DNA of 64,000 nt, taken from Deinococcus sonorensis KR-87 (lineage in GTDB: Bacteria; Deinococcota; Deinococci; Deinococcales; Deinococcaceae). The stretch lies in contig NZ_CP158297.1 of NCBI RefSeq assembly GCF_040256395.1, positions 372,001 through 436,000 on the forward strand, given 5' to 3'. A model generated the notes under the pieces. The model had not been told where the DNA came from. It saw nothing but the letters and a program-made list of their open reading frames with translations, and did no database searches. The position numbers and the translations under genes are program-made. Positions within the stretch are counted from its first letter, which is position 1; each line of letters begins with the position of its first letter. Positions 1 to 8,337 of this stretch are shown piece by piece.

Positions 1-884
1 TGGAGAAACCGGCGCATGGTGGCGGTCAGCTCCGGCTGTGGCCCACCGTCCGGGTGGTCCGGGTTGACCTCCGGGCCGCTGATGTGCAGCCCGACCTTGA
101 CGCCCGGCAGGTGGAACATCGGAAAGCCGTAGACCTCCGGGACGGTCCACTGGATGAACATCGGGAATCGCCCGAGCGCAAACGCCTCGGGACGCTGCGG
201 GCGAAAGAACACCACCTGCTCCCGCGTGACCCGGAAGCGCCCGGCGAGGTCCGGCAGCAGATTCGGCAGCCAGCCGCCGGCCGCGATCACCACGCGGCCC
301 GCCTCGAAGCGGCCCGCGGAGGTCTCCACCACCGGCGCGTGCGGGTCACTCAGGTCGAGCCGCTGCACCCGGGTCTGCTCCAGCAGGGTGCCGCCCAGCG
401 CCCGGGTCATGGCGGTCAGCAGTTCGAGCGTCAGGCTGGGGTTGAGGATGCCCGCCTCCGGACTGAAGATGGCCTGCCAGTCGTCGTCGGGCCGCCACTG
501 CGGATGGCGGCGCGCCAGCGCCACGGCGTCCAGCCGCTCGAAGGGCTCCCCCTGGGCCGTCAGGTGACGGGCGATGGACGTCAGTTCGGGGCTGTGCGCA
601 GTCCCGAGATCGAGCAGTCCGGAGGGCCAGTACAGCTGCGTCTGATACTCCTGCTGGAACGTTCGCCAGCCGCGCAACGCCCACGCCGCCATCCGCGCGT
701 GATGCTGCAGCGGCTGGGACAGACGGAAAATTCTGGACGCGCCCGCACTGCTGCCGTGATGATGACCGAAGCGGTGCTGCTCGAGCAGCAGCACTTTTCC
801 CTGCCCGCGGCGGGCAAGCTCATGGGCGGCGGCAGTCCCGGCCATCCCTCCGCCGATGATCACCGTGTCGTACGCGCGTTTCAT
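1..884 (-). CDS. Sarcosine oxidase-like FAD-dependent oxidoreductase (C-terminus beyond window)
   Basis: The reading frame starts at 884 and runs open to base 1, so the C-terminal part lies outside the window. The N-terminus has a strand followed by GGGMAG at residues 11-16, the FAD-binding Rossmann fingerprint. A conserved GSSAGASRIFRLS-type segment follows, as in monomeric sarcosine oxidase and N-methyltryptophan oxidase. Family members oxidise secondary or tertiary amines with O2, releasing H2O2. The substrate cannot be told from this part. The start is preceded by a five-codon mini-ORF whose TGA overlaps the ATG; a good GGAGG serves the mini-ORF, so translation may be coupled. Nothing seen nearby suggests a pathway. 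Confidence 0.85.
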   Translation of the reverse strand, partial: MKRAYDTVIIGGGMAGTAAAHELARRGQGKVLLLEQHRFGHHHGSSAGASRIFRLSQPLQHHARMAAWALRGWRTFQQEYQTQLYWPSGLLDLGTAHSPELTSIARHLTAQGEPFERLDAVALARRHPQWRPDDDWQAIFSPEAGILNPSLTLELLTAMTRALGGTLLEQTRVQRLDLSDPHAPVVETSAGRFEAGRVVIAAGGWLPNLLPDLAGRFRVTREQVVFFRPQRPEAFALGRFPMFIQWTVPEVYGFPMFHLPGVKVGLHISGPEVNPDHPDGGPQPELTATMRRFL

Positions 885-898
885 GCCTTGACCCGCAT
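881..898 (-). other. Five-codon leader mini-ORF overlapping the oxidoreductase start
   Basis: On the minus strand, GGAGGAG is followed by ATG at 898 encoding MRVKA, then TGA, which overlaps the ATG of the oxidoreductase as ATGA. A -10-like TACAAT sits at 922-927. The strong ribosome site is well placed for the mini-ORF (5-7 nt) and poorly placed for the main gene (about 20 nt). Translational coupling is therefore likely, though this is inference. Confidence 0.4.
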
Positions 899-1299
899 CT
901 GCTCTCCTCCAGCCTCACCGGATTGTACTGGTGGAAGCAGGCCGCGGCCTGGCCTGGGTCCGGGAGCCTGAGCTGGTCCAGGCCACCCGGGCGGGATTTC
1001 CACCCGGGCTCAGGTCAGGGGAATCCGGGCGTTCGCATGATCGTCCCGTTCGGCGGGGGTGGCCTCGTCCTGCAGCCAGGGAACGGGCCAGGTGAGCCGT
1101 GGACGCCGCACCTGCAGAGGAGGCGACGCCCGTCCCCTGGCGCCCGGAACGTCGACCACGGCACGCCCGGGTCCACCTGTTCAGGGACGAGGCTGGCGCC
1201 AGCCGACGGCCTTTCGGTGGATTCCGCCCATGTCCTCTGAAGAAATTTCAGTGCCCTGCGCGCCCATGGGCACACGGCCGGAGGCAACCGCGCGTGACC
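885..1299. other. Intergenic, no gene seen
   Basis: This stretch separates the oxidoreductase start from the rep gene 3' end. Apart from the oxidoreductase promoter and leader close to 885-927, I see no convincing gene, repeat or hairpin. Confidence 0.5.
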
Positions 1300-2670
1300 T
1301 CAGAACAGCTCGGCCTGATGCACGCTGGCACGCAGATGGGCGAGCAGCGCCGGCACCTGGTTTGCGGTTTTGGCTTTCAGCACGGCGGCACAGACTTCCG
1401 CGACATCCAGCTCCCCATTCACCGCTTTGGTGTGCAGCGCGTCGAGTTCGAGGGTGGTCAATTTGCCGCGAAGCAGCAGGTTCAGTTGACGGATCAGGTG
1501 GGCGCCGCGCTCCTCCGGCGACATGGTGGTCAGGAGCTCCGAGACGGACGGGGACGGCGCAGGATCGGATTTGGACACCCGGCGGGCGGGCGCCGGGACG
1601 GGCCGCAGCGGGAGCGTCTCCGCGCTGTATTGGTCCGGGTTCTTGATCAGGTGCACCAGCGCGGCCGCGGCGGACTTTTTGGGGGTCAGCTGTCCATTGC
1701 GCACCAGCGCTTCAAACAGGTCGATGCGGGTATTCAGCACCGCCAGCGCGTACGTCCGGGCGAGCCCGCGGGCGACACCGTCGGTCACCCCATGGCGCCG
1801 CAGGCGGGTCAGCAGCACCGGGTTGATGGACGAGAAATCCGGAGTGAATTCGTAGAACAGCCGCTGGTTCCGGCCGCGGCCGCTGATCGTCACCGCCTGA
1901 AGGTAGCCGCGCCGGATCAGCTCCTCATGCGGTGACTGCAGGGCGCGCCGGACCGTGTCCGGGCGGACGCTGGAGATCTTGCACTGATCGGCCCATTCGA
2001 CCAGGCCCACGTCGAGCGCGTCGACGGTCGCCTCGGGGTTTTCCGGATCGTAGCGCATGGCGTCAAGCAGCCGGAACAGGATCCGGGTCCGGGGCCGGCT
2101 CAGCGAGTGCATGAACGACATGTTGAGCGGTTTGGTGTAGCCGCTCAGCATCGACGCGACGAGAGGCTTCGCCAGCTGCAGCTGAATCATGGTCCGCTCG
2201 TCGAACGACCCCGACTCGCCCTGGTGGGTGTACTCCAGATTCTCGATGAAGTGGAATTTCGCGGTGATCCAGCGCCGGTTGGGGTGATCGCGCCAGCCGC
2301 CGCTGACCTCGAAGCTGGTGGTGTGCAGCCGGTCCAGGCTTTCCCGCAGCATGGCCCAGTACCGGCCGTTGCGGTGAAAGCCGGCCAGGCTCATCAGCGC
2401 CGACGCGGAGACGGTCACCAAGCCGTCTTCCGGCAACCCGGACGAGTCGAGCAGGTCAATCAGCGCGCTGCTGACGTCATTGTCGACGCCGTGCGGGACG
2501 CACAGTTCCGGCAGCGCGCGGCAGCTGACCCGCACCTGTCGCCCGCCATGTTGAAACTCGACGTTCCAGGACCGCTGCCCGTCCACCTGATCGACCGCGC
2601 TGATCAGGTTGAGCCGCCCCCAGTTGAGGTCGTCGATACGCATGGCCGGGACCGCTGATCCGTTCATCAT
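1300..2670 (-). CDS. Plasmid replication initiator protein (replicon 1)
   Basis: This 456-residue protein resembles the replication initiator protein A family annotated on Deinococcus plasmids. Such proteins bind iterons and open the origin. The N-terminal half carries a conserved core: PHGVDNDV near residues 70-77, a GRYWAMLRESLDRL helix, GGWRDHPNRRW, and a later helix region beginning LSRPRTRILFRLLDA. The same blocks occur in the second Rep protein of this window (55320-56672), so the two are paralogues with diverged C-termini. The gene reads away from the iteron array at 2793-3067 and starts next to an AT-rich stretch. Two ATG codons (2670, 2667) follow GGGAGG; the second has better spacing. 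It may be autoregulated through the iterons (inference). Confidence 0.88.
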   Translation of the reverse strand: MMNGSAVPAMRIDDLNWGRLNLISAVDQVDGQRSWNVEFQHGGRQVRVSCRALPELCVPHGVDNDVSSALIDLLDSSGLPEDGLVTVSASALMSLAGFHRNGRYWAMLRESLDRLHTTSFEVSGGWRDHPNRRWITAKFHFIENLEYTHQGESGSFDERTMIQLQLAKPLVASMLSGYTKPLNMSFMHSLSRPRTRILFRLLDAMRYDPENPEATVDALDVGLVEWADQCKISSVRPDTVRRALQSPHEELIRRGYLQAVTISGRGRNQRLFYEFTPDFSSINPVLLTRLRRHGVTDGVARGLARTYALAVLNTRIDLFEALVRNGQLTPKKSAAAALVHLIKNPDQYSAETLPLRPVPAPARRVSKSDPAPSPSVSELLTTMSPEERGAHLIRQLNLLLRGKLTTLELDALHTKAVNGELDVAEVCAAVLKAKTANQVPALLAHLRASVHQAELF

Positions 2671-2688
2671 CCTCCCTGGTGTTGAACA

Positions 2689-2745
2689 ACTTTACCTCAC
2701 TTCTGGAAAGATCTTTTGTTTTAATTCATGGTGAAAACACCACCA
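2689..2745. other. AT-rich stretch of replication module 1
   Basis: Between the rep start and the iterons lies the only clearly AT-rich run of this area, including TTTTGTTTTAATTCATGG. It is a candidate DNA unwinding element and also overlaps the rep promoter region. Module 2 has the matching feature at 56684-56745. I found no good DnaA box. Confidence 0.5.
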
Positions 2746-2792
2746 AGCGACGCGGCGCGCGGCCCTCCAGGAGGGCCGTGTGGTGCCCTGAT

Positions 2793-3067
2793 CCCACAGG
2801 TGTGTCTCAGGAAACCCCACAGGTATGTCTCAGCAGGGTGGCGCGAATCCCACAGGTGTGTCTCAGGGGCCGCTGCCTTTCCCATCGGTGTGTCTCAGGG
2901 AGTTCCACAGGTGTGTCTCAGCGGTCCCGTACGACACACCTGTGGCGTTTCCCCGGAATCCCACAGGTGTGTCTCAGGCACCGACGTCCAAATCCCACAG
3001 GTATGTCTCAGGCTGGTTGGACGAATCCCACAGGTATGTCTCAGGAAACCCCACAGGTATGTCTCAG
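2793..3067. repeat. Iteron array 1 (18-bp unit CCCACAGGTRTGTCTCAG)
   Basis: Nine direct copies start at 2793, 2816, 2849, 2881, 2904, 2960, 2994, 3027 and 3050. The 2881 copy has two mismatches and the 2904 copy one. An inverted degenerate copy (14 of 18 matches) lies at 2929-2946, inside the only wide gap. Start-to-start steps are 23, 33, 32, 23, 56, 34, 33 and 23 bp, close to whole helical turns. R is G in the leftmost copies except the second, and A in three of the last four. Position beside rep and an AT-rich run identifies a replication origin. Confidence 0.92.
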
Positions 3068-3579
3068 CAAACAACCGTGGTGTGGCCACGCTGATGCACC
3101 GGGGCTGCACCGTGTGCGACGCCCTGTCCGTCAGGTCATCGGTGCTGGATCAGCACAGAGACGGCCCGCCGTCACGCGTGTTCCAGACGCCTGACCGGCG
3201 CACCGGATGGCCTGTATTCCGTCTGTTCAGGGACCAGTTCCGGAGGCGCCGCGGCGCCCTGAATCCGGCGTGACGGGGTCCCCTTTCGGCAGGCAGACGG
3301 CCCGCTGTGGTGCACACGATTTTTTCGGCGCTGCGCTGGTCACGCCGGTGCGGGCTCAGGTCGGGGGTTCCGCGCAGGTGAAGGTTCAGGCGACCTGGCG
3401 TTGCTCCGCTCCGAGTGGAGGAGCCGCCGCACTCTGATTCGTCACGTCTGCGGCGGGCCACGAGCACGAGGCACCTATTGTCGTCAGGGTCCCTGCGGCG
3501 TCATGCGCGCTGCCTGAGTCCCACCGGCCTGCACGGCTGGGCTCCCCTGCCACCGGTCCGCACGTGCTGTTCGCTCGCT
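3068..3579. other. Region between iterons and parB, no gene seen
   Basis: About 500 bp separates the last iteron from the parB stop. I see no gene, iteron or obvious partition-site repeat here. Confidence 0.5.
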
Positions 3580-4548
3580 TCAGGGGGTGCGGGAGGACCG
3601 CCGGGTGGCCTTTGGCGTGGTGCTGGTCGCGCGGCGCTGGGTTCCCGTGCCGCTGCCGAGCAGCCGGTCTAGCTCGGCGATCAGCTGGTCGACGCGCTTT
3701 CGCTCGGCGGCCGGCAGGCGGCCAAGCTGCTCTGGCCGTCGCAGCGCGCGGGTCACCCGGTCGACCCGGCCCTGCCGCTCATCCACCTGCCGTTCCGGGC
3801 GCGCCGCGGCCCGGAGGGCCTGCAGGCTCGCCCCGTCGCGCGCCAGAGCCAGCAGCCGGGCCCGCTCGGCCGGGTCCACGACGCGGGCCAGCACCGCACC
3901 CTTCGTGTACTCGACCTGGCCCGACCGGACGGCCGCCAGCACGTCGTCCGGGAAGCGCAGCACCGGCAGCTGATGGGTCAGGAAGCTGCGCCAGCTGCCG
4001 CCCACCACGCTGAACACCTCCTCCACCCGCGCGATCAGCGCCGGGTGCCCAGCCGCTTCCGGGTGTTTCTGCAGGGCGCTCAGCTGCGCCGGAACCCGCG
4101 TGGTCGGCACCTCGAGCGCCTGCGCGATCAGCTGCGCGGTGGCGTCCACCCGGTCCACCGGGTTGAGGTCCTCGCGCTGCAGGTTCTCGACCAGCGCCAG
4201 CGTCTGTGCCTCGGCGTCGTCGAGCTCGCGCACCACCACCGGCACCTCGTCGAGTCCCGCGAGCTGCGCCGCGCGGAAGCGCCGCTCGCCCGCGACGATC
4301 TCGAAGCGCCCGCGCGGGCCGGGGCGGACCAGCAGCGGCTGCAGCACCCCCTGCGCCTGCAGGCTGCGGGCCAGGTCGGCCAGGGTCGCGGGGTCGAAGG
4401 ACCGGCGCGGCTGGCCGGGCATGGCCGTCAGTTGCGAGAGCGCGACCGCCTGCACCACCTTAGGGGCGTGCACCAGCTGCTCCAGCCGGCCGCCCCCCAC
4501 CAGCGCGTCCAGCTGACCGCCGACCGCCGGTCGCGGCCGCCTAGCCAC
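3580..4548 (-). CDS. parB: ParB-like partition protein
   Basis: This 322-residue protein is the centromere-binding half of the partition system. The ParB/Sulfiredoxin-type N-terminal domain shows GERRFRA at residues 87-93 and the following ENLQRED at 121-127, the boxes that bind CTP and mediate clamp closure in ParB proteins. A helical DNA-binding middle and an arginine-rich C-terminal region follow. Translation starts at GTG 4548, which overlaps the parA stop by eight bases, so the pair is one operon with parA first. The spacing and order are those of plasmid parAB operons. The likely site of action is a parS on this plasmid, perhaps the palindrome upstream of parA. Confidence 0.93.
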   Translation of the reverse strand: MARRPRPAVGGQLDALVGGGRLEQLVHAPKVVQAVALSQLTAMPGQPRRSFDPATLADLARSLQAQGVLQPLLVRPGPRGRFEIVAGERRFRAAQLAGLDEVPVVVRELDDAEAQTLALVENLQREDLNPVDRVDATAQLIAQALEVPTTRVPAQLSALQKHPEAAGHPALIARVEEVFSVVGGSWRSFLTHQLPVLRFPDDVLAAVRSGQVEYTKGAVLARVVDPAERARLLALARDGASLQALRAAARPERQVDERQGRVDRVTRALRRPEQLGRLPAAERKRVDQLIAELDRLLGSGTGTQRRATSTTPKATRRSSRTP

Positions 4549-5311
4549 GCGGCACCCCGATCTTCAGGCCGATGGCCTGCGCGATTTCCCTGGCGGCAGT
4601 CAACACGTGCTGGTGCGCCTCACTGCCGGCGGCGTACACCCCGACCGGCTGCTGCGCGGAGGTGGAGTCGTTCCAGGTGGCGGCGCGGTACGGCATCGGG
4701 CTCGCCAGCGGCGAGAGCTGCTGCTCCATGCTGGTGTAGGCCTCCTTGTCGTGCAGTTGCCGGCGGTCGTAAAGGGTCGGGATGAACAGGGCCACCGAGA
4801 GGGTCGGGTTGAGCTTCCGGTACGATTTCAGCGCGTGCAGGACGCCCTCGATGCCGTTGATCCCCTTCTCGCGGGTGGGCACAGGCACCACCAGGTGGTC
4901 GGCCGCGATCGCGCCCAGCACGCTCAGCTGCCCCAGCGACGGTGGGGAGTCGATCAGCACCACGTCGTAGTGATCCTTGAGGTCCTGCAGGTGGGTGCGC
5001 AGGTGCATCTGGGCGCCGGTGACGCCCAGCACCCGCGCCTCGGCCAGCGCCAGCCCGATGCTGCTGGGGATCAGGTCCACACCGTACACCGGGTACGGTT
5101 GTGGCAGCGGCCGGTCATCCACGGCGGTGTCGTGCACCGTCCGCTCCAGCGGCACACCACGCACGCCCAGCCACGACGACAGGTTCGCCTGCGGGTCCAG
5201 GTCAATCAGCAGTGTCCGCAGGCCCCAGGTCCCGAAGGTGTGGCCCACGTCCCGGGTCAGCGAGCTCTTGCCCGCGCCGCCCACATGGTTGAAAAACGTA
5301 ACGACAATCAT
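4541..5311 (-). CDS. parA: ParA-like partition ATPase with atypical Walker A
   Basis: This 256-residue MinD/ParA-type ATPase drives plasmid segregation with ParB. Residues 6-17 read FFNHVGGAGKSS: the P-loop lysine (K15) and S16 are present, but the signature lysine of the deviant Walker A (expected at residue 10, as in KGGVGKT) is valine. DLDPQANLSSWLG at residues 37-49 is the usual ParA switch I region, and LIDSPPSLG matches the Walker B segment. There is no N-terminal DNA-binding domain, so autoregulation, if any, would need ParB or another factor. It is the first gene of the parAB operon; the ribosome site is weak. A perfect palindrome lies 36 bp upstream. Confidence 0.92.
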   Translation of the reverse strand: MIVVTFFNHVGGAGKSSLTRDVGHTFGTWGLRTLLIDLDPQANLSSWLGVRGVPLERTVHDTAVDDRPLPQPYPVYGVDLIPSSIGLALAEARVLGVTGAQMHLRTHLQDLKDHYDVVLIDSPPSLGQLSVLGAIAADHLVVPVPTREKGINGIEGVLHALKSYRKLNPTLSVALFIPTLYDRRQLHDKEAYTSMEQQLSPLASPMPYRAATWNDSTSAQQPVGVYAAGSEAHQHVLTAAREIAQAIGLKIGVPRG

Positions 5312-5346
5312 CCGTGGTCCACAGCCTATCCCAATCCGGGACCCCC

Positions 5347-5366
5347 GGCTTACAACGTTGTAAGCC
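5347..5366. promoter_or_regulatory. Perfect 20-bp palindrome upstream of parA (candidate operator or parS)
   Basis: The half-site GGCTTACAAC is followed directly by its exact reverse complement. It begins 36 bp upstream of the parA start codon and overlaps the likely promoter. It differs from the chromosomal parS consensus. Roles as ParB binding site, operator or both are inferred from position only. Confidence 0.55.
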
Positions 5367-5470
5367 AGCGAAACGAGGCGGATGAACGGCGGTGTCTAGC
5401 CACGGTCAGGCGACCGCCAGGCACGCGATTTTCCCGTCTCCCGGAATTCGAGCCGACTCACGGTTCCCAC

Positions 5471-6604
5471 TCAACGTGAATGACCTGCAGCTGCAATGGG
5501 GAGCCGCACCGTGACGTGCAGGCCACCGCCCTGCCGGGCCGTGAGCGTGAGGGTGCCGTCGTGGGCGTCGACGATGCGCTGCACGATGGCGAGGCCCAGG
5601 CCCACACCACCATCGTCACCGCGGACGCGCGCGGCGCGCTGGAACGGCTCGGTGACGGTCGAGAGGAGCTGTGCGGTGAGCAGGTCGCCGCTGTTCTCGA
5701 CCGTGAGCGTGGCGGACCCACGGTGCACGGCCGTATGGACGGTCACGGTGCCGTGTTCGGGAAGGTTATGGACGATGGCGTTGTGCAGGAGGTTGGTGGT
5801 CATCTGCAGCAGCAGCGCCGGGGAGCCGGTGGTCGAGGCCACCTCCCCGGAGGTGGCGATGCGGACACCACGCTGCTCCGCCAGGGGCAGGAGTGTTTCT
5901 GCGGCCTCTTCTGCCAGCAGCGAGAGGTCCACCTGTTTCCGGGTGAAGGACCGCCCGTCGGCGCGGCTCAGGAGCAGCAGCGCTTCGGTCAGGTCGATCG
6001 CGCGGCGGTTCACCGCCTGCAGTCGCCCGATGAGTTCGTCGACGTCGCGGTGCGGATCGGCCCGGGCCACCTCGAGCACGGTCCGAGTGATGGCCAGCGG
6101 CGTGCGCAGCTCATGGGAGGCGTTGGCGGCGAAGCGGCGCTGTTCGGCGACGTGGGCGTCGAGCCGCGCGAGCATCGCGTCGAAGGCGTCGGCGAGTTCA
6201 CGGAACTCGTCGCGGCGCCCCGCCAACCGGATCCGGTGGGTCAGCGAACCGGCCGCGGCCAGACGGGTGGCCTCGGTGACGCGGGTCAGCGGCGCGAGCA
6301 TCCGCCCGGCCAGCACCCATCCGCCCATCAGACCAAACGCGAGCAGGGCGAGCATGCCCGCAGCGGCCTTCGGGGCGAAGGCGCGCACCAGGTCCGAGCG
6401 GTTGGGAATGAACGGCGCGCGGACGGCCCCTGGGCCCGGCGCGCCGAACGGCACAGCGGGCGACACCACCGAAGTCTGCTCCGGGACGTAACGCAGCAGG
6501 AACACCCACACGACCGCCAGCAGCAGCGCCGCGGCCAGCATCAGGAAACCGGCGTAGCTGAGGGTGAGTTTCACGCGGACGCTCAGCCCGGGCGCCCTAC
6601 CCAT
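5471..6604 (-). CDS. Two-component sensor histidine kinase
   Basis: A 377-residue membrane kinase. Transmembrane segments lie at about residues 13-38 and 81-104 and flank a short external loop of roughly 40 residues. A HAMP domain (about 100-152) leads into the dimerisation box NASHELRTPLA with the phosphorylated histidine H164. The ATPase domain has the N box (NLLHNAIVHN), DDGGVGLGLAIV (G1/G2) and a terminal beta strand. The start at 6604 overlaps the response-regulator stop by eight bases, so the genes are co-transcribed and translationally coupled. The short sensor loop and partner architecture resemble VanS/MtrB-like small sensors. The signal is unknown; the divergent VanY-like gene suggests a cell-wall cue. 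Confidence 0.92.
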   Translation of the reverse strand: MGRAPGLSVRVKLTLSYAGFLMLAAALLLAVVWVFLLRYVPEQTSVVSPAVPFGAPGPGAVRAPFIPNRSDLVRAFAPKAAAGMLALLAFGLMGGWVLAGRMLAPLTRVTEATRLAAAGSLTHRIRLAGRRDEFRELADAFDAMLARLDAHVAEQRRFAANASHELRTPLAITRTVLEVARADPHRDVDELIGRLQAVNRRAIDLTEALLLLSRADGRSFTRKQVDLSLLAEEAAETLLPLAEQRGVRIATSGEVASTTGSPALLLQMTTNLLHNAIVHNLPEHGTVTVHTAVHRGSATLTVENSGDLLTAQLLSTVTEPFQRAARVRGDDGGVGLGLAIVQRIVDAHDGTLTLTARQGGGLHVTVRLPIAAAGHSR

Positions 6605-7292
6605 CGTCCTCGCCCGGCCCTCCGGCGGCGGCTGGCGTGCGGATGCAGTAGCCGACGCCCGCCACTGTGGCGATGACCCACGGTTCACCGAGCCGTTTGC
6701 GCAGCGCTGAGACGGTGATGCGCACGGCGTTGGTGAAGGGGTCGGCGTGCTCATCCCACGCCTGCTCCAGCAGGGTCTCGGCGCTCACGACGCCGCCGCC
6801 CGCGGCAACGAGGACCTCCAGCACCGCAAACTGCTTGCGGGTGAGCGCAACGTACCGGCCGTCGCGGTACACCTCCCGGCGGAACGGATCCACGCGCACG
6901 CCCGCCAACTCCCGCACCGGCGGCCTGGCCTGGGTCCGGCGGCGGTACAGGGCCCGCAGCCGCAGCACCAGTTCCTGCAGCTCAAACGGCTTGGTGAGGT
7001 AATCGTCCGCGCCGAGTTCGAAGCCGGTAGTTTTGTCACCGAGCCGGTCGGCGGCGGTCAGCATCAGGATCAGCGGGCCCATCCCGGAGGCGACCACGCG
7101 CCGGGCGACCTCATCGCCGGACGGGCCCGGGATGTCGCGGTCGAGAACCAGCACGTCGTACGGATGAAGGCTCAGCAACTCCAGCGCCGCGTCACCGTCA
7201 CCGGCAATGTCGGCCGCGACCGCGTTCAGCCGCAGCCCATCGCGGATGGCGCCCCCCAGGTCCGGTTCGTCTTCAACGATCAGCACACGCAT
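6597..7292 (-). CDS. OmpR/PhoB-family response regulator
   Basis: A 231-residue regulator. The receiver domain has the acidic pocket VEDEPD, the phosphoacceptor D51 in VLDRDIPG and K101 in LTKPF. The C-terminal winged helix carries LTRKQFAVLEVL and the recognition helix region NAVRITVSALRKRLG, ending in GVGYCIR, as usual for OmpR-type proteins. I chose ATG 7292, which is preceded by GGAAGG and opens directly with the receiver strand MRVLIVEDE. It is upstream of, and overlaps, its kinase. The divergent exported peptidase gene, 88 bp away, is the most likely target. Confidence 0.93.
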   Translation of the reverse strand: MRVLIVEDEPDLGGAIRDGLRLNAVAADIAGDGDAALELLSLHPYDVLVLDRDIPGPSGDEVARRVVASGMGPLILMLTAADRLGDKTTGFELGADDYLTKPFELQELVLRLRALYRRRTQARPPVRELAGVRVDPFRREVYRDGRYVALTRKQFAVLEVLVAAGGGVVSAETLLEQAWDEHADPFTNAVRITVSALRKRLGEPWVIATVAGVGYCIRTPAAAGGPGEDDG

Positions 7293-7380
7293 GCCTTCCG
7301 ATGCTACGCGCCGGGCCATATCCTCGGCATATCGAAAAGCACATACGTGCGGGCAACACCCCCGCGCGTTGACTGGGCGC

Positions 7381-8064
7381 ATGAATGACCGCCCCGCTCC
7401 ACCCCCGACCCGCCAGACGAAACCGGCCGTCTTCGCCGCCCTGGCGGGCGGCTGCCTCCTCCTGATGGGCGCCGCCGGGCGCCGGGCACCGGCGACAGGG
7501 CTCATCCTGGCCGCGGCGCCCGGCTTCTCGGCTCCTGTGACCCTCCCGGCCCCGGGACCGCCGGTCTCGGGGACCGCCGCGGCGCCCGCCGCCATCGACA
7601 CGGCCGATGGGGTCCTGCCCGACGGCGTGACCGTGTTCAATCGGGCCCTGCCCGGCGTGACGAACCTCGCTCCCCACCTCCTCGCGGCGCTCCGTCAGGC
7701 GGCATCCGACGCCGCGGGCGACCGCGTCGACCTGTTCGTCAACAGCGGCTGGCGGTCCCCGCGGTACCAGCGTCAGCTGATGGGCGAGGCGGTGGCCACC
7801 TACGGCTCGGCGCGGGAAGCAGCCCGGTGGGTGGCCAGCCCGGAGACGTCGGCTCACGTGTCGGGCGACGCGGTGGACATCGGCCCGCCCCGCGCCGCCG
7901 CCTGGCTGAACGCCCACGGGGCCAGGTATGGCCTGTGCCGGGTCTACCGGAACGAACCGTGGCACTACGAATGGCGGCGGAGCGCCCCGGTCAGCGGATG
8001 CCCACCCCTCTACCCCGACCCCACCCGCGACCCCAGATTGCGGCCGCCCGGAGCGGTCCGGTGA
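7381..8064 (+). CDS. Exported VanY-like D-alanyl-D-alanine carboxypeptidase (M15)
   Basis: A 227-residue protein with a hydrophobic N-terminal segment (about residues 16-31), so it is secreted or membrane-anchored. The peptidase part has the M15 zinc motif SAHVSGDAVD, with H159 and D166 as ligands, and EPWHYEW with catalytic E192 and third ligand H195. SGWRSPRYQRQL is the conserved substrate-side motif of the VanY/DacB-like group. The expected reaction is removal of the terminal D-alanine from peptidoglycan stem peptides. It is divergent from an OmpR-type two-component system. No vanH, vanA or vanX partners are present in the window, so cell-wall remodelling is more likely than glycopeptide resistance. 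Confidence 0.88.
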   Translation: MNDRPAPPPTRQTKPAVFAALAGGCLLLMGAAGRRAPATGLILAAAPGFSAPVTLPAPGPPVSGTAAAPAAIDTADGVLPDGVTVFNRALPGVTNLAPHLLAALRQAASDAAGDRVDLFVNSGWRSPRYQRQLMGEAVATYGSAREAARWVASPETSAHVSGDAVDIGPPRAAAWLNAHGARYGLCRVYRNEPWHYEWRRSAPVSGCPPLYPDPTRDPRLRPPGAVR

Positions 8065-8337
8065 GAAGACGCCACGCGGCCCCCAGCCGGGCAGGGGTGC
8101 AGCGAGAAGATGCGCGGCTGCACGGCCCGGCACCACGCTGCCGTGGAAACGGAGGTCCAGGCAGGTGCCAGGCCGCGCCAGGACCTCAGCGCTCGCACCT
8201 TCACCGCTCGGCGCCGTCCAGGTCCGCTGGCCCCAGGAGGCCGGGGTGGTCATGCGGCAGCGAGGCCAGGAGGCTTCGCCGCCGCGGCGGGCGCCTGAAG
8301 TGACCGGTGGCCCAGGTGCACCCACCGCTCAGGACCT

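Noticed and set aside
2793..3067. Repeat array considered as CRISPR
   Set aside because: Units of 18 bp with 5-38 bp between them, one inverted copy and position beside a rep gene fit iterons; no cas genes are present.
5341..5370. Palindrome considered a chromosomal-type parS
   Set aside because: It does not match the TGTTNCACGTGAAACA consensus; retained only as plasmid operator or centromere candidate.
7381..8064. Complete glycopeptide-resistance cluster
   Set aside because: Ligase, dehydrogenase and dipeptidase genes are absent; only the VanY-like gene and two-component system are seen.
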